Assembly (NCBI GenBank): GCA_002400675.1
Contig: NVQY01000041.1
Location: forward strand, 1-16,018
Direction of reading: 5' to 3'
Length of the DNA stretch: 16,018 nt
Source of the DNA: Paracoccaceae bacterium
GTDB lineage: Bacteria; Pseudomonadota; Alphaproteobacteria; Rhodobacterales; Rhodobacteraceae
In this document: in pieces, positions 1-7,284 of the stretch
How the letters are laid out: the number at the start of each line of letters is the position of its first letter
Numbering within the stretch: position 1 is the first letter of the stretch
Program-made: the position numbers and the translations under genes
Notes under the pieces: model-generated
Told to the model about the DNA's origin: nothing
The model's database searches: none
Seen by the model: the letters and a program-made list of their open reading frames with translations, nothing else

Positions 1-129
1 GCCCCCGGCCCGGTTGATTTCCCCGCCCTGTTTCAGGCCATCGACGCCAGCGGATATGCGGGCTGGGTCAGCGCCGAATACACCCCCACAACCAAACGCA
101 CCGAGGACAGTCTGGGCTGGATGGGTTAG
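1..129 (+). CDS. hyi: Hydroxypyruvate isomerase-like TIM-barrel protein, C-terminal end (partial)
   Basis: The 5' part lies outside the window. The visible 42 residues end in SLGWMG and a TAG stop. The segment reads PGPVDFPALFQAID, then SGYAGWVSAEYTP, then a short tail. This matches the end of the Hyi/IolE-type xylose isomerase-like TIM barrels, where a 'YP.LF..ID..GY.GWV..EY.P' stretch closes the barrel and a 'GL.W' tail follows. Hydroxypyruvate isomerase interconverts hydroxypyruvate and tartronate semialdehyde in glyoxylate metabolism. The family call is fairly firm, but the exact substrate cannot be fixed from 42 residues; a related sugar isomerase or epimerase is possible. The gene converges on the minus-strand small protein that ends at 161. 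A small GGGG-TCG-CCCC hairpin begins at its stop codon (129-139) and might help end transcription, but it has no T run. Confidence 0.6.
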   Translation, partial: APGPVDFPALFQAIDASGYAGWVSAEYTPTTKRTEDSLGWMG

Positions 130-160
130 GGGTCGCCCCCGAGTCGCAGTCTGAGGTCGG

Positions 161-394
161 TCACAGCGCGCCTTTCAGCCAGGCGATTGTTTTCAGGGCT
201 TGCGACATCGCCGCTTGTTCGGTGGCAAACACGTGATGGCCATGGAAGCCAATAACGAACCACCCTTTGCCATCCTCAAAATCGCGGCGAAATTCATCGA
301 ATCCGAAGGTGCCATCGGGCCGCCGAAAGATATCAACGCAGATGGTTTCTCCGTCATAATTGATCGACCGCAGAACCTTGTTCGCATGAGACAT
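161..394 (-). CDS. Conserved small protein downstream of polA (function unknown)
   Basis: This encodes 77 residues beginning MSHANKVLRS and ending in a TGA at 161-163. The reading frame continues upstream to 451, but the ATG at 392-394 is preferred because a near-perfect AAGGAGGT Shine-Dalgarno sits 8 bases before it and the longer version would overlap the end of polA. The protein is soluble, with no signal peptide or membrane segment. It has a central 'CVDIFRRPDGTFGFDEFRRD' stretch, then 'GWFVIG', and a C-terminal helix ending in WLKGAL. This pattern resembles a small alphaproteobacterial family of unknown function. It starts 19 bases after the polA stop on the same strand and is probably cotranscribed with polA. 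No function is assigned. Confidence 0.75.
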   Translation of the reverse strand: MSHANKVLRSINYDGETICVDIFRRPDGTFGFDEFRRDFEDGKGWFVIGFHGHHVFATEQAAMSQALKTIAWLKGAL

Positions 395-413
395 GTTCAG
401 AGACCTCCTTCCC

Positions 414-3215
414 TTAATGCGCCTCGGCCCAGTTCGCCCCCTGCCCCGCATCCACCGTCAATGGCACGTCCAGACGCACCACCGGATCGGGCGCGTTTTC
501 CATCACCCTCCGGGCAATGGCGATGGTTTCATCCACCGCCGCCTCGGGGACTTCAAAGATCAGTTCGTCATGCACCTGCAACAGCATCCTTGCGGGCAAC
601 CCTGCAATCGCCTCCGGCATCCGGATCATCGCGCGGCGGATCACATCCGCCGCCGTGCCCTGAATGGGCGCGTTGATCGCCGCACGCTTGGCAAACCCGG
701 CATGCGGTCCCTTGGCACCGATCTCGGGCGTATGAATCCGTCGCCCGAACAGGGTCTGGACATAGCCGTGCTCTTTGGCGAATGCGACGGTGTCGTCCAT
801 ATAGGTGCGGATGCCGGGAAAGCGTTCGAAATAGCGGTCGATGAACCCCTGCGCCTCGGCCCGTGGAATGCGCAGATTCCGCGCCAGACCAAAGCCCGAG
901 ATGCCATAGATCACCCCGAAATTGATCGCCTTGGCCTTGCGGCGAATCTCTGGCGTCATCTGGTCCAGCGGCACATCGAACATCTCGGACGCGGTCATCG
1001 CGTGAATGTCCAACCCATCGGCAAACGCCTGTTTCAGCGCCGGAATATCGGCGATATGCGCCAGAATCCGCAACTCGATCTGGCTATAGTCCAGCGACAC
1101 CAGAACATTGCCCGGCTCAGCCACAAACGCCTCGCGAATACGGCGCCCTTCCTCAGAGCGTACAGGAATGTTTTGCAGGTTCGGGTCGGTCGACGCCAAC
1201 CGCCCGGTGCTGGCTCCGGCAATCGAATACGACGTGTGCACCCGCCCGGTGTCAGCGTTGATATGCCCCTGCAAGGCATCCGTGTAGGTCGATTTCAGCT
1301 TTTGCAACTGCCGATAATCCAGCACGCGCGCGGGGAAATCATGTTCGGTGGCAAGGTCTTCCAACACGGTTGCGGGGGTGGACCACTGGCCAGTCTTGGT
1401 CTTCTTGCCGCCTTCCAGGCTCATCTGATCAAACAGGATTTCACCCACCTGCGCCGGCGATTGCACATTGAATTCATGCCCCGCCAGTTCGTACAATTCG
1501 GACTCAAGCCCCGCCATCTTTTGTGCAAAAGCGTTGGACATGCGCGACAGCGTATCGCGATCAACCTTGATCCCGTGCATCTCCATTTCCGCCAGCACCG
1601 GCACCAATGGACGTTCCAGCGTTTCATAAACGGTTGTCACTTGCGAGCGATGCAACAGCGGCTTGAAATATTGCCACAGCCGCAGCGTTACATCCGCGTC
1701 CTCAGCCGCATAAGGCACCGCCTTGTCGATCGGCACCTTGTCAAAGGTGATCGCCGATTTACCACCACCCAACAGCGGTTTGATCGGGATCGGCGTGTGA
1801 TCCAGATAACGGGTGGAAAGCGCGTCCATGCCGTGATTATGCAACCCCCCATGCAGCGCGTAAGACATCAACATGGTGTCATCAATCGGGGCCACATCGA
1901 CGCCGTACCGGGCGAAAATCTTGGCATCATATTTCATATTCTGCCCGATCTTCAGGATCGACGGATCCTGCAAAACCGGCCTCAGCAGGTCCAGCGCCGC
2001 CTCGACCGACATCTGCCCGGCAATCAACTCACCCGAACCAAACAGGTCATCACTGGTCCCGTCGCGATGGGTCAGCGGAATGTAACAGGCCTCGCCCGCC
2101 TCGACGCACAGGGATATGCCCACCAGATCGACAACCATCTCGTTCAACCCGGTGGTTTCGGTGTCCACCGCCACCCAGCCACGGGCGTAAATCCGGTCGA
2201 TCCATTGTTGCAAGGCGTCTGCATCGCCCACGCATTCATACTTATCGGCCTCAAACGGCACCGCCTTGGCGACCCCCTCGTCAGCCCCACCCGAGGCTTT
2301 CTCGGCAACCACCGGCGGCTCCATCCCCAACTGCTTGGCAATGCGATTGGTCAGGGTGCGAAACTCCATCTCGGCCAGAAACGGCAGCAAAGTGTCCGGT
2401 TCCGGGTCGCGCACTTCCAGATCGTCCAGCCCAAAATCCAGCGGCGTGTTCACATCCAGCGTCACCAACTGGCGCGACAGGCGTATCTGGTCAACATTGT
2501 CGATCAGGGTCTGGCGGCGCTTGGGCTGTTTGATCTCACTGGCGCGCTCCAACAACGTGTCCAGATCGCCATACTCGTTGATCAACAGGGCGGCGGTCTT
2601 AATGCCGATCCCCGGCGCCCCCGGCACGTTGTCCACACTGTCCCCGGCCAGCGCCTGAACATCAATCACCCGTTCCGGCCCGACGCCGAATTTCTCAATC
2701 ACCCCGTCGCGATCAATGCGCTTGTTCTTCATCGCGTCCAGCATCTCGACCCCATCGCCGACCAGTTGCATCATGTCCTTGTCCGAACTGATGATGGTAC
2801 AGCGCCCCCCCGCCTCGCGCGCCTGAACCGATAGCGTGGCGATGATGTCATCTGCCTCCCAACCTTCCAGCTCTTTGCAGGCGATGTTAAAGGCGCGGGT
2901 CGCCTCGCGCGTCAGCGGCATCTGCGGACGCAGATCCTCTGGCATCGCCTCGCGATTGGCCTTGTAAAGATCATACAGATCGTTGCGAAACGTGTGACTG
3001 CCCTTGTCAAAGATCACTGCCACATGGGTCGGCGCATCCGGCCCGGTGTTGCTTTCGACATAGCGGTACAACATGTTGCAAAACCCCGCCACGGCCCCAA
3101 TCGGCATGCCGTCCGATTTGCGCGTCAGCGGCGGCAACGCGTGATAGGCGCGAAAGATGAACGCCGAGCCGTCGATCAGATGCAGATGGCACCCTTTTCC
3201 AAAATTCTGCGCCAT
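414..3215 (-). CDS. polA: DNA polymerase I
   Basis: This encodes 933 residues from the ATG at 3213-3215, chosen because AGAGGGG lies 6 bases upstream and the protein then starts directly before the nuclease motif HLHLIDGSAFIFRAYHALPP. A longer frame reaches 3281 but adds an unlikely extension. Three domains are present: a 5'-3' nuclease (about 1-290, including DSVDNVPGAPGIG), a 3'-5' proofreading exonuclease with intact DEDDy motifs (DTETTGL 351-357, NMKYDAKIF, YAAEDAD 502-508), and a family A polymerase with motif A DYSQIELR (709-716), motif B ending NFGVIYG (765-771) and motif C HDE (882-884). It fills repair gaps and removes Okazaki primers in the cytoplasm. Length is typical. Proofreading residues are kept, unlike in some family A enzymes. 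Confidence 0.98.
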   Translation of the reverse strand: MAQNFGKGCHLHLIDGSAFIFRAYHALPPLTRKSDGMPIGAVAGFCNMLYRYVESNTGPDAPTHVAVIFDKGSHTFRNDLYDLYKANREAMPEDLRPQMPLTREATRAFNIACKELEGWEADDIIATLSVQAREAGGRCTIISSDKDMMQLVGDGVEMLDAMKNKRIDRDGVIEKFGVGPERVIDVQALAGDSVDNVPGAPGIGIKTAALLINEYGDLDTLLERASEIKQPKRRQTLIDNVDQIRLSRQLVTLDVNTPLDFGLDDLEVRDPEPDTLLPFLAEMEFRTLTNRIAKQLGMEPPVVAEKASGGADEGVAKAVPFEADKYECVGDADALQQWIDRIYARGWVAVDTETTGLNEMVVDLVGISLCVEAGEACYIPLTHRDGTSDDLFGSGELIAGQMSVEAALDLLRPVLQDPSILKIGQNMKYDAKIFARYGVDVAPIDDTMLMSYALHGGLHNHGMDALSTRYLDHTPIPIKPLLGGGKSAITFDKVPIDKAVPYAAEDADVTLRLWQYFKPLLHRSQVTTVYETLERPLVPVLAEMEMHGIKVDRDTLSRMSNAFAQKMAGLESELYELAGHEFNVQSPAQVGEILFDQMSLEGGKKTKTGQWSTPATVLEDLATEHDFPARVLDYRQLQKLKSTYTDALQGHINADTGRVHTSYSIAGASTGRLASTDPNLQNIPVRSEEGRRIREAFVAEPGNVLVSLDYSQIELRILAHIADIPALKQAFADGLDIHAMTASEMFDVPLDQMTPEIRRKAKAINFGVIYGISGFGLARNLRIPRAEAQGFIDRYFERFPGIRTYMDDTVAFAKEHGYVQTLFGRRIHTPEIGAKGPHAGFAKRAAINAPIQGTAADVIRRAMIRMPEAIAGLPARMLLQVHDELIFEVPEAAVDETIAIARRVMENAPDPVVRLDVPLTVDAGQGANWAEAH

Positions 3216-3298
3216 GTGCGGCCCCTCTGATATGCGACCTCGCGATTGTGCCACGTCACCCACAAACCTGCCAGCCGCCAATTACACGCCTGCCCGGT

Positions 3299-3342
3299 CT
3301 TCTTCTTGTTCAAAATACTCAACTTCAACGCCCGCACAAAAG
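3299..3342 (-). repeat. Dispersed intergenic element, copy 1 (GAGTATTT/AACAAGAAGAAG type)
   Basis: On the minus strand the core (3322 to 3299) reads TTGAGTATTT followed by TGAACAAGAAGAAG. It is preceded by a GCTTTTGTGCGGGCG stretch. The 24-bp core matches copy 2 at 14471-14494 at 23 of 24 positions, and a similar TTGTGCG stretch precedes that copy too. This copy lies between the zinc-finger gene and polA, both on the minus strand. It looks like a dispersed intergenic element rather than coding sequence. Its role (RNA processing, termination or small RNA) is not known from the sequence. Confidence 0.55.
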
Positions 3343-3366
3343 CAGAGCGTAAAATGGGTCCCACTC

Positions 3367-3540
3367 TCAGCTTTCGCCCTGATGGTCCTCATACACATAC
3401 CGGCAATCGCAATAGGGACACTCAACCCAGCCCTGATCCTCGGGGATTTGCAACCAGACCCTGGGATGCCCCCCGGCCCCGCCGTCACAGGCAATACGGT
3501 GGCTGTCTACAACCTTGGTTTCCGGTGCTTGAATTGTCAT
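3367..3540 (-). CDS. Short CHCC zinc-finger domain protein
   Basis: This encodes a 57-residue protein starting [10 protein letters not shown] and ending HQGES. The CHCC pattern is visible: C18 in [10 protein letters not shown]25 in GGHPRVWL, then C41 and C44 in VECPYCDC, followed by RYVYED. It matches the zf-CHCC domain family, which includes the NDUFS6 subunit of complex I and many short stand-alone alphaproteobacterial proteins. Bound zinc is expected. A link to complex I is family-based only; nothing nearby in the window is respiratory. The start has TAAGGA about 10 bases upstream. The gene lies upstream of polA on the same strand, with a 151-bp gap holding a dispersed repeat element. It is easy to miss because of its size. 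Confidence 0.85.
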   Translation of the reverse strand: MTIQAPETKVVDSHRIACDGGAGGHPRVWLQIPEDQGWVECPYCDCRYVYEDHQGES

Positions 3541-3654
3541 CGCTGGGGCGTCCTTACTGGAAAATCTTCCTCTCGTTTATATCCAAGCCGATCCGGTGGG
3601 CAAGACCCACCCTGCCCTCAGGCCCACATGACCCGTGTTATCGACAATCACCCG

Positions 3655-3742
3655 ACCCGTTTCCTGCGCATATCGCACCCGTTTCTTGCGCATATCGCAC
3701 CCGTTTCCTGCGCATATCGCACCCGTTTCCTGCGCATATCGC
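3655..3742. repeat. Four tandem 22-bp repeats upstream of dnaE2
   Basis: Four head-to-tail copies lie at 3655-3676, 3677-3698, 3699-3720 and 3721-3742. Each begins ACCCGTTTCC and ends GCGCATATCGC. Only one base differs (C to T in copy 2). Each unit contains TGCG-CATAT-CGC, which becomes a TGCG/CGCA inverted pair with the first base of the next unit. The 22-bp spacing is about two helical turns, so all copies face the same side of the DNA. The array sits in the divergent region between the zinc-finger gene and dnaE2, ending 45 bp before the dnaE2 start. A degenerate ACCCGTGTTATCGAC at 3631 may be a decayed fifth unit. Confidence 0.95.
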
Positions 3743-3758
3743 AAATGACTCGGAAAAA

Positions 3759-3773
3759 GAACAAACGGTGAAT
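3759..3773 (+). promoter_or_regulatory. Candidate LexA (SOS) box upstream of dnaE2
   Basis: The sequence is GAAC, seven bases, GAAT. The alphaproteobacterial LexA operator is GTTC-N7-GTTC, which reads GAAC-N7-GAAC on the other strand, so this has one mismatch in eight. It lies 14 bp before the dnaE2 start and overlaps the first base of a -10-like hexamer, where a repressor would block transcription. Since imuA-imuB-dnaE2 cassettes are normally LexA-controlled, the placement makes sense, but the mismatch keeps this tentative. Confidence 0.4.
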
Positions 3774-3778
3774 ATACT
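3773..3778 (+). promoter_or_regulatory. -10-like hexamer of dnaE2
   Basis: TATACT differs from the TATAAT consensus at one base. No good -35 hexamer is seen at the usual spacing. A start of transcription about 7 bases downstream would be only a few bases from the ATG at 3788. That would fit the lack of any Shine-Dalgarno before dnaE2 (the sequence there is ACTACCCCTGCC) and suggests a nearly leaderless mRNA. Confidence 0.4.
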
Positions 3779-3787
3779 ACCCCTGCC

Positions 3788-6676
3788 ATGTATACCGAAC
3801 TGTCCATCACCTCCAACTTTACCTTCCTCACCGGGGCCTCCCACCCCGAGGAATATATCCAGCGTGCCGCGTGGCTTACCCTGCCCGCCATCGCCATCGC
3901 CGACGACAACTCCGTCGCCGGAATCGTGCGCGCCCACACCGAATCCCGCGCCATTGCCCGCAAACTGCAAGAACGCCACGACTGGGACGCCATCCATTCC
4001 CCCATCGGCCCGATCCACCCCGATCACCCAACCCCCACCCCCTCGCTTGGCACCACCCCGCGCCTGATCCCGGCGGCGCGGCTGATCTTTACCGACGCCC
4101 CGCCGATCACCGTGCTGCCACTGACCCGCGCCGGCTGGGGCAACCTCTGCCGCATCCTGTCAACCGGACGCCTCAGGGCGCAAAAGGGCCAGTGCGACCT
4201 GCAACTGGCTGACCTGCTGGCGCGACCGGACGGCCTCCACCTTCTGCTCTGGCCACAAACGCAAACACTGCCGGGCGGCGCGGATGGATGGGACCCGCAT
4301 ATGCACCGGCTGACGCGCCGCTTTGGGGGCAATATGCACCTGCTGCTGACCCCACAATATGACGGCCGTGACCGGGGGCGATTCGACACGCTGGCAACGC
4401 AAGCCGCCGATCTGGGCCTGCCGACACTGGCCAGCGCCGCGCCGGTCATGCACCACGGCAAACGGCGCAAGCTGGCGGATGTCCTGTGCGCCATCCGCCT
4501 GCACCGCAAGGTCGACAATCTGGGCCGCGACGCCCTAGCCAATGGCGAGGCGCGCCTGCGCTCAGCCACCGAAATGCGCCGCCTGTTTACCGGGCACCTC
4601 GACGCGGTAAACCGCGCCGGGGTCCTCGCCCGCTCCCTGACCTTTTCGCTGGACGAATTGCGCTATGAATACCCCAATGAGGCCGGCGACCACGAAACCC
4701 CAACCCAGCGGCTGGAACAACTGGCGCTTGAGGGCCTCAACTGGCGCTACCCCGCAGGTGCCCCGCCCCGTGTGCAAAAGATGCTGGCCCATGAATTGCG
4801 CCTTATCACCAAGCTGAAATACGAACCCTACTTCCTGACCGTGCGCGACATCGTCGCCTTTGCCCGCTCGCGCGATATCTTATGTCAGGGCCGCGGAAGT
4901 GCCGCCAACTCGGTAGTCTGCTACTGCCTTGGCGTCACCAGCGTCAGCCCCGAAATCGGCTCCATGGTGTTTGAACGCTTTGTCAGCGAGGCGCGCGATG
5001 AACCCCCCGACATCGACGTCGATTTCGAACATGAACGGCGCGAAGAAGTGATCCAGCATATCTACCAACGCTATGGCCGCCACCGCGCCGGCCTGTGCGC
5101 CACCGTAGTACATTATCGCGGCAAACGCGCAATCCGCGAGGTGGGCCGCGCCATGGGGCTAAGCGAAGACACCATTTCGGCGCTCTCCTCTCAGCTTTGG
5201 GGGTTCTTCAGTTCCAAAGGCCTAGAGGCCCAGCGCATGGCCGAAATCGGCCTTGACCCAACCGACCGCCGCCTGAACCAGACCATGCAACTGGTTTACG
5301 AGATTGACGGTTTCCCCCGGCATCTGTCGCAACATGTGGGCGGCTTCATCATCACCGACGGGCGGCTGGACGAGTTGGTGCCGATCGAGAACGCGACGAT
5401 GGAGGACCGCACGGTCATTTGCTGGGACAAGGACGATATCGACACGCTGGGCATCCTCAAGGTCGATGTTCTCAGCCTCGGCATACTGACCTGCATCCGC
5501 AAGGCGTTTGACCTGATCACCCAGCACCACCAAACCAGCCACACGCTGGCCACCCTGCCGCCCGAAGACCCTGCGGTCTACGATATGCTGTGCCGCGCTG
5601 ACTCTATCGGCGTGTTTCAGGTCGAATCCCGCGCGCAAATGAATTTCCTGCCCCGTATGCGCCCGCGCAACTTCTATGATCTGGTGATCGAGGTGGCGAT
5701 CATCCGCCCCGGCCCCATTCAGGGCGACATGGTGCATCCGTTCATCCGGCGGCGTAATGGCGAAGAGCCGGTCAGCTTTCCCTCGGATGAATTGGGCGAA
5801 GTGCTGGGCAAAACCCTTGGCGTGCCGCTGTTTCAGGAACAGGCGATGCAGATCGCCATCGTCGGGGCCGGATTCACCCCCGATCAGGCCGACCGTCTGC
5901 GCCGCTCGCTGGCCACGTTCAAGAAACACGGGAGCGTCAGCGAATTTCGTGCCCTGTTCCTGCGCGGCATGGCAAAAAAGGGCTATGACAGCGATTTCGC
6001 CGAACGCTGCTTTTCCCAGATCGAAGGCTTCGGCTCATACGGCTTTCCCGAAAGCCACGCGGCGTCGTTTGCCCTGTTGGTCTATGCCAGCGCGTGGATC
6101 AAATGCCACCATCCGGGCATCTTCGCCTGCGCCCTGCTGAACGCGCAACCCATGGGGTTCTACGCCCCGGCGCAGATCGTGCGCGATGCGCGAGAACACG
6201 GCGTCAAGGTGCGCGCGGTCTGCATCAACGCCAGTTTCTGGGACAATTCGATGGAGCCGGACGGGGCTGGTGGGTTGGCACTGCGCCTTGGGTTCCGCCA
6301 GATAAAGGGTCTGCGCGAAGAAGACGCCGCATGGCTGACGGCGGCGCGCGGCAATGGCTACACAGCGGTCGACGACGTGTGGCGGCGCGCAGGGCTGGCC
6401 CCGGCCGTAATCGAACGGCTGGCCGAGGCGGATGTGTTCGCCGGGGTCGGGCTGAACCGGCGCGAGGCCCTGTGGCAAGCCAAGGCGATTGCCAGCGCCA
6501 AACCCCTGCCGTTGTTCGCCCAAGGGTTGGAGGGCGAGGCGATTGACGAACCAGCCGCACACCTGCCGCAGATGCGCCTTGGCGAAGAGGTGGTCGAGGA
6601 TTACGTCGCCATGCGGCTGAGTTTGCGCGCGCACCCGGTGGGGTTACTGCGCGGGGTGTTGACGCCGGGGATCTAG
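3788..6676 (+). CDS. dnaE2: Error-prone DNA polymerase DnaE2/ImuC, C-terminally truncated
   Basis: This encodes 962 residues. The N-terminus is a PHP-like domain (ELSITSNFTFLTGASHPEE, then AIADDNSVAGIVRAH) typical of DnaE2. The alpha-subunit palm follows: GRGSAANS at 368-375, PDIDVDF at 407-413 carrying catalytic Asp410 and Asp412, and LKVDVLSLG with the third Asp at 560. The RPGPIQGDMVHP, FGSYGFPESHAASFA and C-terminal LRAHPVGLLR motifs are also present. ImuC enzymes make the mutagenic bypass synthesis of the SOS response together with ImuA and ImuB. Family members usually run to about 1,050-1,150 residues with an OB-fold after the 'LRAHP' segment. Here the protein stops about 17 residues after that segment begins, and IS110-derived sequence follows within 10 bases. 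No imuA or imuB gene is upstream. Polymerase residues are intact, but function is uncertain. Confidence 0.9.
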   Translation: MYTELSITSNFTFLTGASHPEEYIQRAAWLTLPAIAIADDNSVAGIVRAHTESRAIARKLQERHDWDAIHSPIGPIHPDHPTPTPSLGTTPRLIPAARLIFTDAPPITVLPLTRAGWGNLCRILSTGRLRAQKGQCDLQLADLLARPDGLHLLLWPQTQTLPGGADGWDPHMHRLTRRFGGNMHLLLTPQYDGRDRGRFDTLATQAADLGLPTLASAAPVMHHGKRRKLADVLCAIRLHRKVDNLGRDALANGEARLRSATEMRRLFTGHLDAVNRAGVLARSLTFSLDELRYEYPNEAGDHETPTQRLEQLALEGLNWRYPAGAPPRVQKMLAHELRLITKLKYEPYFLTVRDIVAFARSRDILCQGRGSAANSVVCYCLGVTSVSPEIGSMVFERFVSEARDEPPDIDVDFEHERREEVIQHIYQRYGRHRAGLCATVVHYRGKRAIREVGRAMGLSEDTISALSSQLWGFFSSKGLEAQRMAEIGLDPTDRRLNQTMQLVYEIDGFPRHLSQHVGGFIITDGRLDELVPIENATMEDRTVICWDKDDIDTLGILKVDVLSLGILTCIRKAFDLITQHHQTSHTLATLPPEDPAVYDMLCRADSIGVFQVESRAQMNFLPRMRPRNFYDLVIEVAIIRPGPIQGDMVHPFIRRRNGEEPVSFPSDELGEVLGKTLGVPLFQEQAMQIAIVGAGFTPDQADRLRRSLATFKKHGSVSEFRALFLRGMAKKGYDSDFAERCFSQIEGFGSYGFPESHAASFALLVYASAWIKCHHPGIFACALLNAQPMGFYAPAQIVRDAREHGVKVRAVCINASFWDNSMEPDGAGGLALRLGFRQIKGLREEDAAWLTAARGNGYTAVDDVWRRAGLAPAVIERLAEADVFAGVGLNRREALWQAKAIASAKPLPLFAQGLEGEAIDEPAAHLPQMRLGEEVVEDYVAMRLSLRAHPVGLLRGVLTPGI

Positions 6677-6684
6677 CAACCGTG

Positions 6685-6845
6685 TTATTCATTTCCATCC
6701 GGGATCCATTTTGCGGTTCTGGCACGGACGGTGCTTACCCGTTCGATCAGCTTTCTTGCGATGGCGATGATGACCTGTTTGGCGGATTTTCCTTTCGCTT
6801 TCAGGCGCTCGGCAAAGGCATTCATACCGGGATTGTGACGGCTGG
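6685..6845 (-). pseudogene. IS110-family transposase, C-terminal fragment
   Basis: Read on the minus strand, the segment gives ALSASRHNPGMNAFAERL, KAKGKSAKQVIIAIARKL and a short tail ending IPDGNE and a stop. This is the characteristic end of IS110/IS116 (Transposase_20) enzymes, where 'SRHNP...F..RL...GK..K....A..RKL' is conserved. The N-terminal DEDD domain and most of the C-terminal domain are absent, so the fragment cannot transpose. Its stop codon lies 8 bases from the dnaE2 stop, so the insertion or a later deletion probably caused the loss of the dnaE2 3' end. The boundary with the adjacent IS3 remnant is somewhere near 6840-6870. Confidence 0.7.
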
Positions 6846-6847
6846 CC

Positions 6848-6985
6848 GATAGGGCCGAGAAGGTGAAGGCACTGGAACGAACGGTCCGCGAACCGAAGCA
6901 GGAAAACGAGACCCTTCGTAAGGCATCTGCATATTTTGCGCAGGCAGGGCCCGACCGCCCCTTCAAACGATGGTCCGGTTCATAG
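6848..6985 (+). pseudogene. IS3 OrfA C-terminal fragment
   Basis: The frame reads EKVKALERTVREPKQENE and then TLRKASAYFAQA, ending at TAG 6983-6985. IS3-family OrfA proteins end in a leucine-zipper helix with 'KALERE.REL.QANEILRKASAYFA', so the match is clear. The helix-turn-helix that should precede it is missing. The OrfB start at 6970 overlaps its last codons in the -1 frame, which is the normal IS3 arrangement for programmed frameshifting. Confidence 0.7.
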
Positions 6986-7245
6986 AAGATCATCGCGATC
7001 ATGGGGCCGAGCCAATCTGTCCCGCTGCCCGGCAGGGTATTGCGCGCGGAACAGTTGCCATGCCCCCTTTCAAGACATAGCCTTGCAACGCCCTGGCCGA
7101 AACGATCAACGGCCTGTTCAACGCCGAGGTCATTCATCGACGGGGACCATGGCGCGACTTTGAAGCCGTGGAATACGCGACATTGGAATGGATCGACTGG
7201 TTCAATAACCGCCGCCTGCTGGAAAGATCAGATATGGCCGCTTAA
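6970..7245 (+). pseudogene. IS3 OrfB remnant with internal deletion and stop
   Basis: It begins MVRFIEDHRDHGAEPIC, the usual OrfB N-terminus. After about 20 unrelated-looking residues and an in-frame TAG (7078-7080) it resumes as NALAETINGLFNAEVIHRRG, then PWRDFEAVEYATLEWIDWFN and NRRLLE, ending at TAA 7243-7245. That is the C-terminal end of the rve integrase core. Roughly 170-200 central residues, including at least the first catalytic Asp residues, are gone. Both ends stay in one frame, so the loss looks like an internal deletion plus point decay. Confidence 0.75.
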
Positions 7246-7284
7246 CTAAGACAAATCCGCCTCCGGCAAACCCGGGGCGGGACA

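Larger units (their letters stand above)
6846..7284 (+). mobile_element. IS3-family insertion sequence remnant
   Basis: The segment contains the end of OrfA, a gutted OrfB in the -1 frame relative to OrfA, and a right-end sequence. The last 26 bp (7259-7284) run GCCTCCGGCAAACCCGGGG then CGGGACA. Read inward from the other strand this gives TGTCCCGCCCCGGGTTTG, which resembles the terminal inverted repeats of related IS3 elements. The left end and most of the element are missing, having been replaced at about 6850 by IS110 sequence. It is a nested or rearranged scar and not an active element. Confidence 0.7.

Noticed and set aside
393..2834. An 813-codon open frame on the plus strand
   Set aside because: It lies antisense to polA, has a histidine-, arginine- and glutamine-rich composition typical of the reverse complement of a GC-rich gene, and shows no known motif.
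3229..3236. CGCATATC in the polA leader as a shared site with the 22-bp repeats
   Set aside because: The same 8-mer, or a longer match, also occurs by chance inside coding sequence (near 51-60 and in polA around 1050), so it carries no weight.
3655..3742. CRISPR array
   Set aside because: The 22-bp units are directly adjacent with no spacers, and no cas genes are present.
3577..4027. Minus-strand frames of 129 and 142 residues with repeated RYAQETGAICAGN-like segments
   Set aside because: The peptide repeats come from the tandem DNA repeats read backwards; the rest is antisense to dnaE2.
3246..4067. A 273-codon proline- and serine-rich plus-strand frame through the 22-bp repeats
   Set aside because: It crosses the antisense of the zinc-finger gene and the start of dnaE2 in another frame. 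The repeated peptide is simply the translated DNA repeat.
5222..5929. A 235-codon minus-strand frame inside dnaE2
   Set aside because: It is antisense to the conserved polymerase catalytic region and has shadow-type composition.
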